64,000 nucleotides of DNA from Lachnospiraceae bacterium (GTDB lineage Bacteria; Bacillota; Clostridia; Lachnospirales; Lachnospiraceae), in the NCBI GenBank assembly GCA_029053015.1, contig JAIDHX010000035.1, positions 176,714-240,713 on the forward strand. The letters are read 5' to 3'. The notes beneath the pieces are model-generated. The model saw only the letters and a list, made by a program, of their open reading frames with translations, was not told where the DNA came from and ran no database searches. The first letter of the stretch is position 1; the number at the start of each line of letters is the position of its first letter. Positions 9,227-17,224 of this stretch are shown piece after piece. Position numbers and translations under genes: made by a program.

Positions 9227-10312
9227 TTACACTTCCTCCTTCAGCAGAGTGGCAGGCGTTGTCCGCTTTGCAGTTTGAATATAGATGATGCCCGAGACGG
9301 CTGCTACAATGACAATAAGAGCCGCTGCTATACAGGCAAGCATCCACGCAGAGGGGTAGCCATATACTATCCGTGAGCGGCGTATTACAATGGGAAAGAA
9401 TAACAAGTCCAGCAGCAGCGCGCATAATATCAAAATACCGTTTTCCAACAAAAGATCAATATAAATTTTTGTTCCGGTTGCGCCCATGCTTATTCGCAGT
9501 CCAATCAGATAACGTTCCTCAAAAACCTTGCCCGTTAAAATAAACAGAATGCTGAAAAGTGCGGCAAAAATAACGATACTGCTTAATTTGAGAGATTCGC
9601 TGATACGCGACTGGATCGATGCAATATAAGGCGCATTAATTTCGTCACCCACCCCAAAATTCACTATACTGTCCGCAAAATCAAGATTGGTAGAACTGAA
9701 CCGGTTTGCAGCTTCACTGCTGCTCATCTGAAAGGAAAAGCAAAATTGCATATTGCTTCCTGCAGCAAGCTCTTCCATGCAGCGGTATGGAACGGCAACG
9801 GTACCGTAAAGCTTTGGCATACGAATCAGTCCCACGATTTCATAATCAACGCCTAAGAGAGAAAAAGAGTCTCCGACGGCTGTACCAGAGTCAAACCCTG
9901 CCAGGCAGACATGTGCACCATTTTTGTACTCATCTGCGGTGATAAGTCTGCCGGATTCTAACCGGTATCCTTCCAAATCCAGATAGCTTTGTGTAATTCC
10001 TGAGACGCCGCACAGGGAGATACCTTTCTCTGAAACATGTAGGATACTGCTTCGATAGGCAAAATAACCGTAGTTTGTAATTTCGTCCGTTACCAGCCAT
10101 TCATCCAATTGCTCAGGTGTCTGATAAACACTCATGCAGTTCGTGACGATACGGTTTTGGGGGTCATTGTAGCTGCACAGTGCCACATTGTCCAACATAA
10201 AGCTGATGGAAGATAAAATAGCAAGCGGGAACATTAAGCCGATTGCGATAGTCACAACGACGACGGTATTCAGAAGTCGATGATGATATAGTGAACACAA
10301 AATATGCTTCAT
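9227..10312 (-). CDS. FtsX-like ABC permease subunit
   Basis: A 361-residue protein with an N-terminal span (about 15-38), an extracellular domain of about 200 residues and three C-terminal spans beginning near residue 245, the FtsX/MacB arrangement. The C terminus RTTPATLLKEEV resembles the end of MacB-type permeases. An AAAGG site precedes the ATG. It lies between the propeller lipoprotein gene and the second permease in the same operon. Confidence 0.82.
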   Translation of the reverse strand: MKHILCSLYHHRLLNTVVVVTIAIGLMFPLAILSSISFMLDNVALCSYNDPQNRIVTNCMSVYQTPEQLDEWLVTDEITNYGYFAYRSSILHVSEKGISLCGVSGITQSYLDLEGYRLESGRLITADEYKNGAHVCLAGFDSGTAVGDSFSLLGVDYEIVGLIRMPKLYGTVAVPYRCMEELAAGSNMQFCFSFQMSSSEAANRFSSTNLDFADSIVNFGVGDEINAPYIASIQSRISESLKLSSIVIFAALFSILFILTGKVFEERYLIGLRISMGATGTKIYIDLLLENGILILCALLLDLLFFPIVIRRSRIVYGYPSAWMLACIAAALIVIVAAVSGIIYIQTAKRTTPATLLKEEV

Positions 10313-10357
10313 GCCTGTAACCTTTCTTTCCTGATATTTGCCATTACGCTTTCCTTG

Positions 10358-11416
10358 TTATCGCTTTTCAAAATAGTAGATGGTTTTCCATAAAGAATCG
10401 ACAGCATATATATGGTCATCATCCACTACATCAAGGTAGAAGGGAAAGGTTGCGGGTTCTACGGTGACTTTAGACCAGTCCCGTTCCGGTGATGTCTCAA
10501 AAACATGGACAGCGGAATCTAATTGGCCATCCATGGTAATGCGGTCTATCTGGCGCTCATAGCCGTGCAGGGAAATGGCATAAATCATGTCGTCCACGAT
10601 GCAGAAATCGGAAGGGGTATACTCATAAGGCAGCTCTGCAAGCTGTTCCAGCCCTGCCGGTGTGCATTTCAGGAAAAAATTTGCGCCCATGCTCATGAAC
10701 TTAGAGCTGGGAGATTGAATTAGATAATGTACAAAGGTATTCATGGCATAAATTTCACCCTGATATTCTGCCAGACAGCCGCTAATGGACGGATTCACTG
10801 CCATGAGGCGTTCATCCGAAATATAATAAACAGCACATAAGTTTGAGTTTGTCCATACACTCAGATAAATGGTTCCATCTTTATCGACAGCCATATCATG
10901 AAAATAATCATTTAGATCAAATGTAATCGGTTTGTAGGATTCTTCCCGCTGATAGCTCATTTCCATGTCAAATATCTGTACGCGGTGATTTCCCTGGTCA
11001 AGTACATAAAACAGTCCGTCATGGCAGGTAATAGCAGTCGGATTTGAGAAATTGCCTTCTTCCGTACCTTGTTCGCCATAAGAAGCAACGGGGTTTCCTT
11101 CCATGTCCAGCTTTACAATGCAGGAATTGTCAAAATCACAGACATATGCATAATCATCCACCACACAAATGCCATAGGGTCTGCTGATACCTGTCTGTTC
11201 TTCTGTCCACTGATGGACAATGTAGTCGTCCGGATGGCTTTCAAACAAAGGTGCTGTTTCTGCGCACTGCGCCTTATATTCTTCTTCCGTCTTGTATATG
11301 GGAATTGTCTGTGGCAGTGTCCGCGGCTTGTCCTTTTTAGCTCCGCAGGCAGAGAACAACAAGGTAATACAGAAAATACCGATTACCGGCATTGCAATAC
11401 GTTTTCGATTCAGCAT
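10358..11416 (-). CDS. NHL/six-bladed beta-propeller lipoprotein
   Basis: A 352-residue exported lipoprotein with lipobox LFSAC about 24 residues from the start. Repeated blades such as RPYGICVVDDYAYVCDF, then NPTAITCHDGLFYVLDQGNHRVQIFD, are NHL-type beta-propeller repeats that usually bind peptides or other ligands. The start at 11416 was chosen because GGGGAGG lies 7 bp before this ATG, whereas the ATG 6 bp earlier is too close. As first gene of the permease/ATPase operon it may be the extracellular sensor or ligand-binding part of that transporter; this is inferred from position only. Confidence 0.8.
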   Translation of the reverse strand: MLNRKRIAMPVIGIFCITLLFSACGAKKDKPRTLPQTIPIYKTEEEYKAQCAETAPLFESHPDDYIVHQWTEEQTGISRPYGICVVDDYAYVCDFDNSCIVKLDMEGNPVASYGEQGTEEGNFSNPTAITCHDGLFYVLDQGNHRVQIFDMEMSYQREESYKPITFDLNDYFHDMAVDKDGTIYLSVWTNSNLCAVYYISDERLMAVNPSISGCLAEYQGEIYAMNTFVHYLIQSPSSKFMSMGANFFLKCTPAGLEQLAELPYEYTPSDFCIVDDMIYAISLHGYERQIDRITMDGQLDSAVHVFETSPERDWSKVTVEPATFPFYLDVVDDDHIYAVDSLWKTIYYFEKR

Positions 11417-11514
11417 TATCATACCTCCCCAACAATCTGTTTTTGCTCTTATTCCCCTATTATGTAATATATATTTTATGTAATAGGGTTAAGTTCCGCA
11501 AGTTTTCTGCAAAA

Positions 11515-11542
11515 GTGTAAGAAAAATGTAAGAGAAGTGTAA
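11515..11542 (-). promoter_or_regulatory. Three 11-bp-phased TTACAC/TTACAT repeats, likely OmpR-family regulator site
   Basis: On the minus strand TTACAC, TTACAT and TTACAC occur at exact 11-bp spacing (plus-strand GTGTAA at 11515, ATGTAA at 11526, GTGTAA at 11537). Direct repeats phased with the helix are typical of OmpR/PhoP-type regulators, whose PhoP box is TT(A/T)ACA repeated every 11 bp or so. They lie about 100 bp upstream of the lipoprotein gene at 11416 and about 45 bp upstream of the -35 of the divergent ABC-F gene, so they could act on either. Confidence 0.55.
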
Positions 11543-11581
11543 GAAATAATACCCACTAAATAAAAGACGGGAGTCTTGTAC

Positions 11582-11610
11582 TTGACAGCGGCAGAAAACA
11601 GCATTATAGT
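11582..11610 (+). promoter_or_regulatory. Promoter of the ABC-F leader
   Basis: TTGACA (11582-11587), a 17-bp spacer and TATAGT (11605-11610). This places the transcript start near 11617 and leaves a leader of about 210 nt before the ABC-F gene. Confidence 0.8.
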
Positions 11611-11640
11611 GTAACCATAGATAAATAAGGGAGGTGCGGA

Positions 11641-11661
11641 ATGTATATTATTTCTTGCTAA
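11641..11661 (+). CDS. Six-residue leader peptide MYIISC
   Basis: A strong GGGAGGT ribosome site is followed 6 bp later by ATG and six codons (MYIISC) ending in TAA. It sits in the 5' leader of an Lsa-like ABC-F gene. The codons form one side of a long stem: GAATGTATATT (11639-11649) is perfectly complementary to 11726-11736, and TGCTAAG (11656-11662) to 11717-11723. Ribosome stalling on this peptide would therefore alter leader folding. This is the arrangement known for several antibiotic-inducible ABC-F and erm genes. Confidence 0.7.
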   Translation: MYIISC

Positions 11662-11777
11662 GGAACTAAATCGTTGCATAGGAAACAGGTGGATACGCGT
11701 ATCTTTGTTTTTTGTGCTTAGCAGGAATATACATTCTGACATTTCATTATTTGCATAAGTCCGCCACGCGGTACATG

Positions 11778-11812
11778 GATGCAGGAGGTATTCCTGTGTC
11801 TTTTTTGTTTTG
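11778..11812 (+). terminator. Leader attenuator before the ABC-F gene
   Basis: A 9-bp stem with two wobble pairs (GATGCAGGA at 11778-11786, TCCTGTGTC at 11792-11800) is followed by TTTTTTGTTTT. It lies between the leader peptide and the ABC-F start, inside the transcript, so it is an attenuator and not a gene-end terminator. Upstream alternative pairing (11639-11736) suggests a switch controlled by translation of the leader peptide. Confidence 0.7.
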
Positions 11813-11828
11813 CGAAATGGAGGATTCT

Positions 11829-13373
11829 ATGTCTTATATTAACATTAATCATCTAACTTTTTATTATGACGGCAGTGCCGAAAATATTTTTGAGGACGTT
11901 TCCTTCCGGCTGGACACAGACTGGAAACTGGGTTTTATTGCCAGAAACGGAAGGGGAAAAACAACATTTTTAAATTTGCTGATGGGAAAATATGAGTACA
12001 GGGGCAGCATATCCGCGGAGGAGCCGTTCCATTATTTTCCTTTTGAGGTGACAGACATGTCAAAAAATCCGGTAGATATTCTGGAAAGTATGTATCCCGA
12101 TTATGAATTCTGGAAGGTGTGCAGGGAGCTTTCTCTCCTTCAAGTTTCCGAGGAGGTTTTGTTCCGTCCTTTTTCCACCCTGAGCAACGGGGAGCGGACG
12201 AAGGTGATGCTGGCGGTTCTTTTTTCCATGGACAATCACTTTTTCCTGCTGGACGAACCGACAAATCATCTGGACATGGCGGCAAGGGCGCTGTTGCGGG
12301 ATTATCTGAAAAGCAAAAAAGGTTTTATTTTGGTATCCCACGACAGGGATTTGCTGGATGCCTGCATAGATCATGTGTTGGTTATCAATAAGACCAATAT
12401 AGAAGTGTGTCAGGGCAATTTCAGCACATGGTGGGAAAATAAGAAACGGCAGGATGCCTATGAAGCGTCGGAACAGGTGCGTCTGAAAAAGGATATCCAC
12501 CGTCTGAAGGAGGCGGCAGCGCAGGCAAAAACTTGGGCGGAAGAGGTAGAATCTGCAAAAATCGGGAAGAGGTCAGAAAAATATGAATGGTGCAAAGACA
12601 GCAGAGCCTATATTGGTGAAAAATCCCGCAGGATGCAGATGCGCCGCAAAAATCTGGAGCAGCGGCAGGAAAAAGAAATCGCAGAAAAAGAGGGGCTTTT
12701 AAAAAATTTGGAGACCGCGGAGGATTTAAAACTTTTTCCGCTGCGTCATTACAAGCCGGTATTGGTGGAGGCGAAGGAACTGCAAATTTTTTATGGCACA
12801 AAAAGGCTTCCGGCAGTCAGCTTTGTTATTGAAAATGGAGACCGCATTGTGCTGCAGGGAAAAAACGGTTGTGGAAAAACCAGTGTAATAAAAGCCATTT
12901 TACAGGCATTAGCGGAGAATAATAGAGAAACGCCGGATGCAGAACCGGCGTCAGAAGCGCGGCTTTTTTATGAGGGAACCCTGAAAACAGCAAGCGGTCT
13001 GAAGGTATCTTATGTATCGCAGGAAACCCGTTTTCTGCAGGGCAGCCTGAAGGAATTTGTAAAGCGGCGGGACTTGGAGGAGACGTTATTTCTGACAATT
13101 TTAAGGAAGCTTGATTTTTCCCGTGAGCAGTTTGAAAAGCATATGGAGAACTATAGCGAAGGGCAGAAAAAGAAGGTACTTTTGGCAGCAAGCCTCTGCG
13201 AGCAGGCGCATCTTTATATTTGGGATGAACCCTTGAATTTTATTGATGTATTTTCCAGAATACAGTTGGAAGAGTTAATCTTAAAGTGGAAGCCTACACT
13301 TCTTTTTGTGGAGCATGACAAGGCGTTTGTAGACAAGGTGGCTGCAAAGGTGATAGAGTATAGGGAGGAGTAG
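11829..13373 (+). CDS. ABC-F ribosomal protection protein, Lsa-like
   Basis: A soluble 514-residue protein with two ABC domains and no membrane spans, the ABC-F architecture. Domain 1 has RNGRGKTTF, LSNGERTKV and LLDEPTNHLD; a charged linker follows (about residues 195-300); domain 2 has GKNGCGKTS, SEGQKKKVLLA and LYIWDEPLNFID. The YIWDEPLN-(Y/F)-(L/I)DVF form and the DTDWKLGFIARNGRGKTT region closely resemble Lsa-type proteins, which remove lincosamides, streptogramin A and pleuromutilins from the ribosome. The ATG at 11829 was chosen because GGAGG lies 5 bp before it. The attenuator leader supports drug-inducible expression. Actual resistance is an inference. Confidence 0.88.
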   Translation: MSYININHLTFYYDGSAENIFEDVSFRLDTDWKLGFIARNGRGKTTFLNLLMGKYEYRGSISAEEPFHYFPFEVTDMSKNPVDILESMYPDYEFWKVCRELSLLQVSEEVLFRPFSTLSNGERTKVMLAVLFSMDNHFFLLDEPTNHLDMAARALLRDYLKSKKGFILVSHDRDLLDACIDHVLVINKTNIEVCQGNFSTWWENKKRQDAYEASEQVRLKKDIHRLKEAAAQAKTWAEEVESAKIGKRSEKYEWCKDSRAYIGEKSRRMQMRRKNLEQRQEKEIAEKEGLLKNLETAEDLKLFPLRHYKPVLVEAKELQIFYGTKRLPAVSFVIENGDRIVLQGKNGCGKTSVIKAILQALAENNRETPDAEPASEARLFYEGTLKTASGLKVSYVSQETRFLQGSLKEFVKRRDLEETLFLTILRKLDFSREQFEKHMENYSEGQKKKVLLAASLCEQAHLYIWDEPLNFIDVFSRIQLEELILKWKPTLLFVEHDKAFVDKVAAKVIEYREE

Positions 13374-13391
13374 AGGAAGGATGGAAGCAGT

Positions 13392-14165
13392 ATGCCCAGA
13401 AAAAAACAACCGGAGGAAAATCTGCCGCCCAATCCGCTGTTTGAACAGGCAAAGGAGCGCGTGATTGGAATAGCGAGGGAACGTCAGGGGATTGGAACGC
13501 TGTCGGAAAAGACGGTACATGCCGTTTTAAAAAGATACTATGCACCCGACGAAGATATGCATGAGATACCGATTGAGAACTATGTGGCGGATATCTATAC
13601 AGGGAAAGAAATCATTGAGATACAGACAAGACAGTTTAACCGGATGCGGGAAAAACTGGACGTTTTTCTGCGTCTGTATCCGGTGACGATTGTGTATCCC
13701 ATACCGCGGCACAAGTGGCTGATTTGGATTGACGAAGAGAGCGGAGAGCTGTCAAAGCCTCACAAATCTCCGGTAAAGGGAAATCCCTATATGGCGTTTG
13801 CTGAACTTTATAAGATAAAAGCATACTTGAAAAATCCCAACCTGCACTTAAAGTTTGTGCTTTTAGATATGGAGGAATACAGACTGTTAAACGGCTGGAG
13901 CCACGATAAAAAGAAGGGCTCCTGCCGTTATGACAGGATTCCCTCCCAGTTGGTAAAGGAAGTTTGTGTTGACAGCATCCGGGATTACATGCAATTTGTA
14001 CCTTATGAACTGGAGGAGACGTTTACCTCAGAACAGTTTGCAAAAGCGGCACACATACGGAAAGAGACGGCACAGATAGCGCTCAATATTTTGACCTATG
14101 TGGAATGTGTGGAACGCATTGGAAAAAAAGGGCACAGCTATCTTTATCAGGTGCGGGAGTGGTAA
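13392..14165 (+). CDS. Conserved-looking protein of unknown function
   Basis: A 257-residue soluble protein I do not recognise. It starts 18 bp after the ABC-F stop, so it is probably co-transcribed with that gene. The middle has a beta-alpha pattern, IENYVADIYTGKEIIEIQTR followed by lysine and arginine, which vaguely recalls the core of restriction-nuclease-like folds (D...E-x-Q with a later K). The C terminus (about 205-257) looks like a winged helix: FAKAAHIRKETAQIALNIL, then a GKKGHSYLYQV wing. A DNA-binding or nuclease-like role is possible but not established. Confidence 0.6.
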   Translation: MPRKKQPEENLPPNPLFEQAKERVIGIARERQGIGTLSEKTVHAVLKRYYAPDEDMHEIPIENYVADIYTGKEIIEIQTRQFNRMREKLDVFLRLYPVTIVYPIPRHKWLIWIDEESGELSKPHKSPVKGNPYMAFAELYKIKAYLKNPNLHLKFVLLDMEEYRLLNGWSHDKKKGSCRYDRIPSQLVKEVCVDSIRDYMQFVPYELEETFTSEQFAKAAHIRKETAQIALNILTYVECVERIGKKGHSYLYQVREW

Positions 14166-14241
14166 AGCATAGGGTTCATAAATTCTTAAGAAAATCAACT
14201 GGAAAAAGTGTGAAAATATTAATCGAATATAAAAGGAAAAG

Positions 14242-14285
14242 AAATGGATGCGGTTTATACTGATAGACAGCATCCATTTTGTGTG
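14242..14285 (+). terminator. Possible terminator after 14165
   Basis: Ten-bp arms AAATGGATGC (14242-14251) and complement (14270-14279) flank an 18-nt loop and are followed by a short TTTTGTG tract. The loop is long and the T run short, so efficiency is doubtful. Confidence 0.4.
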
Positions 14286-14369
14286 AGAACGGTAAAAGTT
14301 TTACGAAAGTGACCTTACGAAAGAAAAGAGGTGCAGGAAAGCTAAAGCGGCATGGAGAGAGGGCAGCAT

Positions 14370-15341
14370 ATGACAGAAAAAGAGACAAAACGAGTGCGGG
14401 AACGTATGCGCAGACAGGCAGAAATCAAAAGGCAGAGAAGAAGGAAGCTTTTATGTAAGGCAGCAGTTATGGTATTGCTTATCGGTATTGCTTTTTGGTG
14501 TATATATCAGCTATCCTTACGGAAGCAGGGAAAAACGGCGGGACAGACAACGTCATACCGCTATGGGGCAAGTGGCAGCAGTGACGAAAATACAGCGCTT
14601 CCGGAGAGTATAGCCGCCGACGGTACAGCTCTTGACAACCGCAGAATTCTTGAGGACGCGGAGGTGGAGAATATGCTGCTTCAGCTTGCAAAGGAAAACG
14701 GGGACATTGCGAAGATTTATACGGACAGGGAGAGCTATCCTGAAGCGCTTTTGACAGCGCTTGCTTTTAATCTGGAAATGACAGAGTTTGTGCAGGGCTA
14801 CCTTACAGCAGATACAAAGGCGGCAGGCGGCTTTACAGAGGAGGAAAAAGAACAGGACTTTCCTTTGCTTTTACAGTGGGACGGCCGCTGGGGATATGTG
14901 CCATATGGAGGAAGCTGTATCGGACTTGCCGGCTGCGGACCGACCTGTATTTCCATGGTGGTTTTTTCCCTGACAGGGGACGAGACTGCTACGCCGGATG
15001 CACTGGCTGAATATGGTATGCGATATGGCTATTATGTTGCGGGTGCGGGAACGGATTGGAGTTTTATGACGGATGCGGCGGAGGCGTACGGACTCAGCGT
15101 CAATCAGCTGGGACTGGACGAAGCCGTAATGAAACAATACCTTGACCTTGGATATCCGCTTATCTGCTCCATGGGTTCCGGAGATTTTACGCGGTCAGGA
15201 CATTTTATCATGTTGTATGGTTATGACGCAGAAGGTTTCATGGTAAACGACCCCAACAGTCAGGAAAGAAGCGATATGCGGTGGGATTTTAACACGCTGC
15301 GCTGGCAGATAAAAAATATATGGAGTTATAGAAAGGCATGA
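14370..15341 (+). CDS. Membrane-anchored C39-like (papain-fold) peptidase
   Basis: A 323-residue protein with a basic N terminus, one membrane span (about residues 30-47) and an extracellular part. The C-terminal domain (about 155-320) is C39_2-like: LQWDGRWGYVPYGG, the catalytic Cys in GLAGCGPTCISMV, the His in SGHFIMLYGYD and Asp/Asn in FMVNDPNS. Such exported papain-fold enzymes cleave peptides or cell-wall cross-bridges. The ATG at 14370 has GAGAGGG 6 bp upstream and is preferred to the ATG at 14352. A strong terminator follows. Confidence 0.85.
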   Translation: MTEKETKRVRERMRRQAEIKRQRRRKLLCKAAVMVLLIGIAFWCIYQLSLRKQGKTAGQTTSYRYGASGSSDENTALPESIAADGTALDNRRILEDAEVENMLLQLAKENGDIAKIYTDRESYPEALLTALAFNLEMTEFVQGYLTADTKAAGGFTEEEKEQDFPLLLQWDGRWGYVPYGGSCIGLAGCGPTCISMVVFSLTGDETATPDALAEYGMRYGYYVAGAGTDWSFMTDAAEAYGLSVNQLGLDEAVMKQYLDLGYPLICSMGSGDFTRSGHFIMLYGYDAEGFMVNDPNSQERSDMRWDFNTLRWQIKNIWSYRKA

Positions 15342-15350
15342 AGTCGCACA

Positions 15351-15396
15351 AACGGCTCTAATAACAGGTTTACCCTGTATTAGAGCCGTTTTCTTT
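15351..15396. terminator. Bidirectional terminator between convergent genes
   Basis: AACGGCTCTAATA (15351-15363) pairs with 15378-15390, with an inner ACAGG/CCTGT extension, followed by TTCTTT on the plus strand and preceded by an A-rich stretch. It separates the C39 peptidase from the convergent ABC exporter. Confidence 0.85.
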
Positions 15397-17224
15397 ATGC
15401 GTAAATTTCCGCGCAGTACTTCTCAGCCTGTACCTTCCACATCTCAGCATATTTTCCACAGCCTGCAATAAGCTCGGAGTGAGTACCGCTTTCGGCAATG
15501 CTTCCGTTTTCGAGAAGAATAATCCTGTCCGCATCTTTTGTGGTGGAAAGGCGGTGTGAGATCAGGATAACTGCTTGATTTTCCGCATTTTCAAGCATAC
15601 TTTTGTTCAGACGATACTCAGCGATCGGGTCAAGCGCGGAGGATGGCTCGTCGAGTATCGCTATGGGCATATCACGCATAAACATTCTCGCGATGGCAGC
15701 CTTTTGCGATTCGCCGCCCGAGAGCATTGTTCCGTTGTCGGAAAATTCTTTTGTAAGCTCGGTATCGATGCCATCGGGTAAATTTGCGAGTTTATTTCCG
15801 AAGTCGGCTCTTTTCAGCGCGGTAAGTATTTTTTCCCTGCTATCCAGATCGTCTTCATCTACATAATCCATTTTTACATTTTCTGCGAGAGTTGCGCCGT
15901 AAATTTGGAAATCCTGAAATACTGTGCCAATTTTTTCGCGGTATTGCTTTATATTCAGTTTTCTGATATCCGTTCCGCCGAATGTGATACTGCCCTCGGT
16001 AACGTCATATAAGCGCATAATGAGCTTGATAAGCGTGGTTTTTCCCGCGCCGTTTTCCCCTACAAGCGCAAGTTTTTCTCCCTTTCGTATCGTCATGCTG
16101 ACATCCTTAAGAACATACTTTTCGCTGTCCTTGTACTTAAAGCTGACATTTTTCAGTTCAAGTGTACAGTCATTCTCGGGAATAGGCTCGGTACCCTCGC
16201 AGCCTTCAATGCCAATCGGATAATCCATAAAGCGGCGGAATTTTTCGGCGTATTGTCCGACCGTCTGAAAATCCACAAGCGAGTAATTCATTTGATCAAG
16301 AAGGTTCTTGATCTCATTTGTCGCATTTTTCAAGGAAGCCACATCTCCAAGCCCGATAACCTTCTTTTCGATTGCAAGGTATGCGAGATATACAGGTACA
16401 GCATAGAACTGACACATCGTATAGGTGCAAATCCAGTTTATAAGCGTGGGCGGAAGAATTTTCAGGGAATATTTCATTGCCATTTTCCGCTCCTCGGCTA
16501 TCGCATCGTCATACTGTTCCATAAGCGCCTCTTCAATACCGGTGAGCTTAATCTCCTTTGCATATTCGGGCTGATAGAATACGCGCCTGGAGTAATCGGC
16601 TTTTCTGCCGATACGCTGCTTTTCAATGTTGTACTGATATTCAAGCTTTGTGATAATGAAGCGTGTTATAATGTTGATGATAAAGCCGGCGGCGGGGAAA
16701 ATTGCAATTACGGGATTTACGGTAATTATCATAGTTCCCGCGATAAGCATGGAGGTTATGCTTGCGGCAATATTCGCGACGCTCATGATTGCTTTTTTGG
16801 ACATTTCCTCCGATTGGGAAGCGGCAATTATGAAATCGTCAAAATACTCGGGAATATCATAGCACTTCAAATCGATCATCTGCGCTTTCGCCATAAGCTC
16901 ACGCTGGATCGCCCCTGAAAATCCAATCATTCTTGTCCAAAACATATTTTCACAAAATCTGAAAATCGCAAAACGGATAATCTGCAAAACAAGCATAATG
17001 GCGAGAACTTTCATAACGCCATTAATATCTACCGTTGTTGTAAAGATATCTATAATCTCCTTTAAGAGAAACGTATCCATGTAAGCTGCGGTGCCATAGA
17101 AAATACATCGGCTTACAATATATGATACTGCCATCAGGCTGTCATGAGAGAAAGCATATTTCAGGATGAAAATCACATTGGAGATAAGCCGTTTTAGGGT
17201 TATCTTGTCTTGCTTTTTGTTCAT
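15395..17224 (-). CDS. ABC exporter half-transporter (membrane plus ATPase domain)
   Basis: A 609-residue fused permease-ATPase. The first 330 residues hold about six spans. The ATPase has GENGAGKTTLIK, Q-loop FQDFQIYG, signature LSGGESQKAAIARMF, Walker B IAILDEPSSALD and switch ISHR. The ATG at 17224 overlaps the stop of the upstream exporter by ATGA and has GGAGGTGG before it; a longer frame to 17269 is rejected. With the preceding gene it almost certainly forms a heterodimeric exporter; the cargo is unknown. Confidence 0.9.
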   Translation of the reverse strand: MNKKQDKITLKRLISNVIFILKYAFSHDSLMAVSYIVSRCIFYGTAAYMDTFLLKEIIDIFTTTVDINGVMKVLAIMLVLQIIRFAIFRFCENMFWTRMIGFSGAIQRELMAKAQMIDLKCYDIPEYFDDFIIAASQSEEMSKKAIMSVANIAASITSMLIAGTMIITVNPVIAIFPAAGFIINIITRFIITKLEYQYNIEKQRIGRKADYSRRVFYQPEYAKEIKLTGIEEALMEQYDDAIAEERKMAMKYSLKILPPTLINWICTYTMCQFYAVPVYLAYLAIEKKVIGLGDVASLKNATNEIKNLLDQMNYSLVDFQTVGQYAEKFRRFMDYPIGIEGCEGTEPIPENDCTLELKNVSFKYKDSEKYVLKDVSMTIRKGEKLALVGENGAGKTTLIKLIMRLYDVTEGSITFGGTDIRKLNIKQYREKIGTVFQDFQIYGATLAENVKMDYVDEDDLDSREKILTALKRADFGNKLANLPDGIDTELTKEFSDNGTMLSGGESQKAAIARMFMRDMPIAILDEPSSALDPIAEYRLNKSMLENAENQAVILISHRLSTTKDADRIILLENGSIAESGTHSELIAGCGKYAEMWKVQAEKYCAEIYA

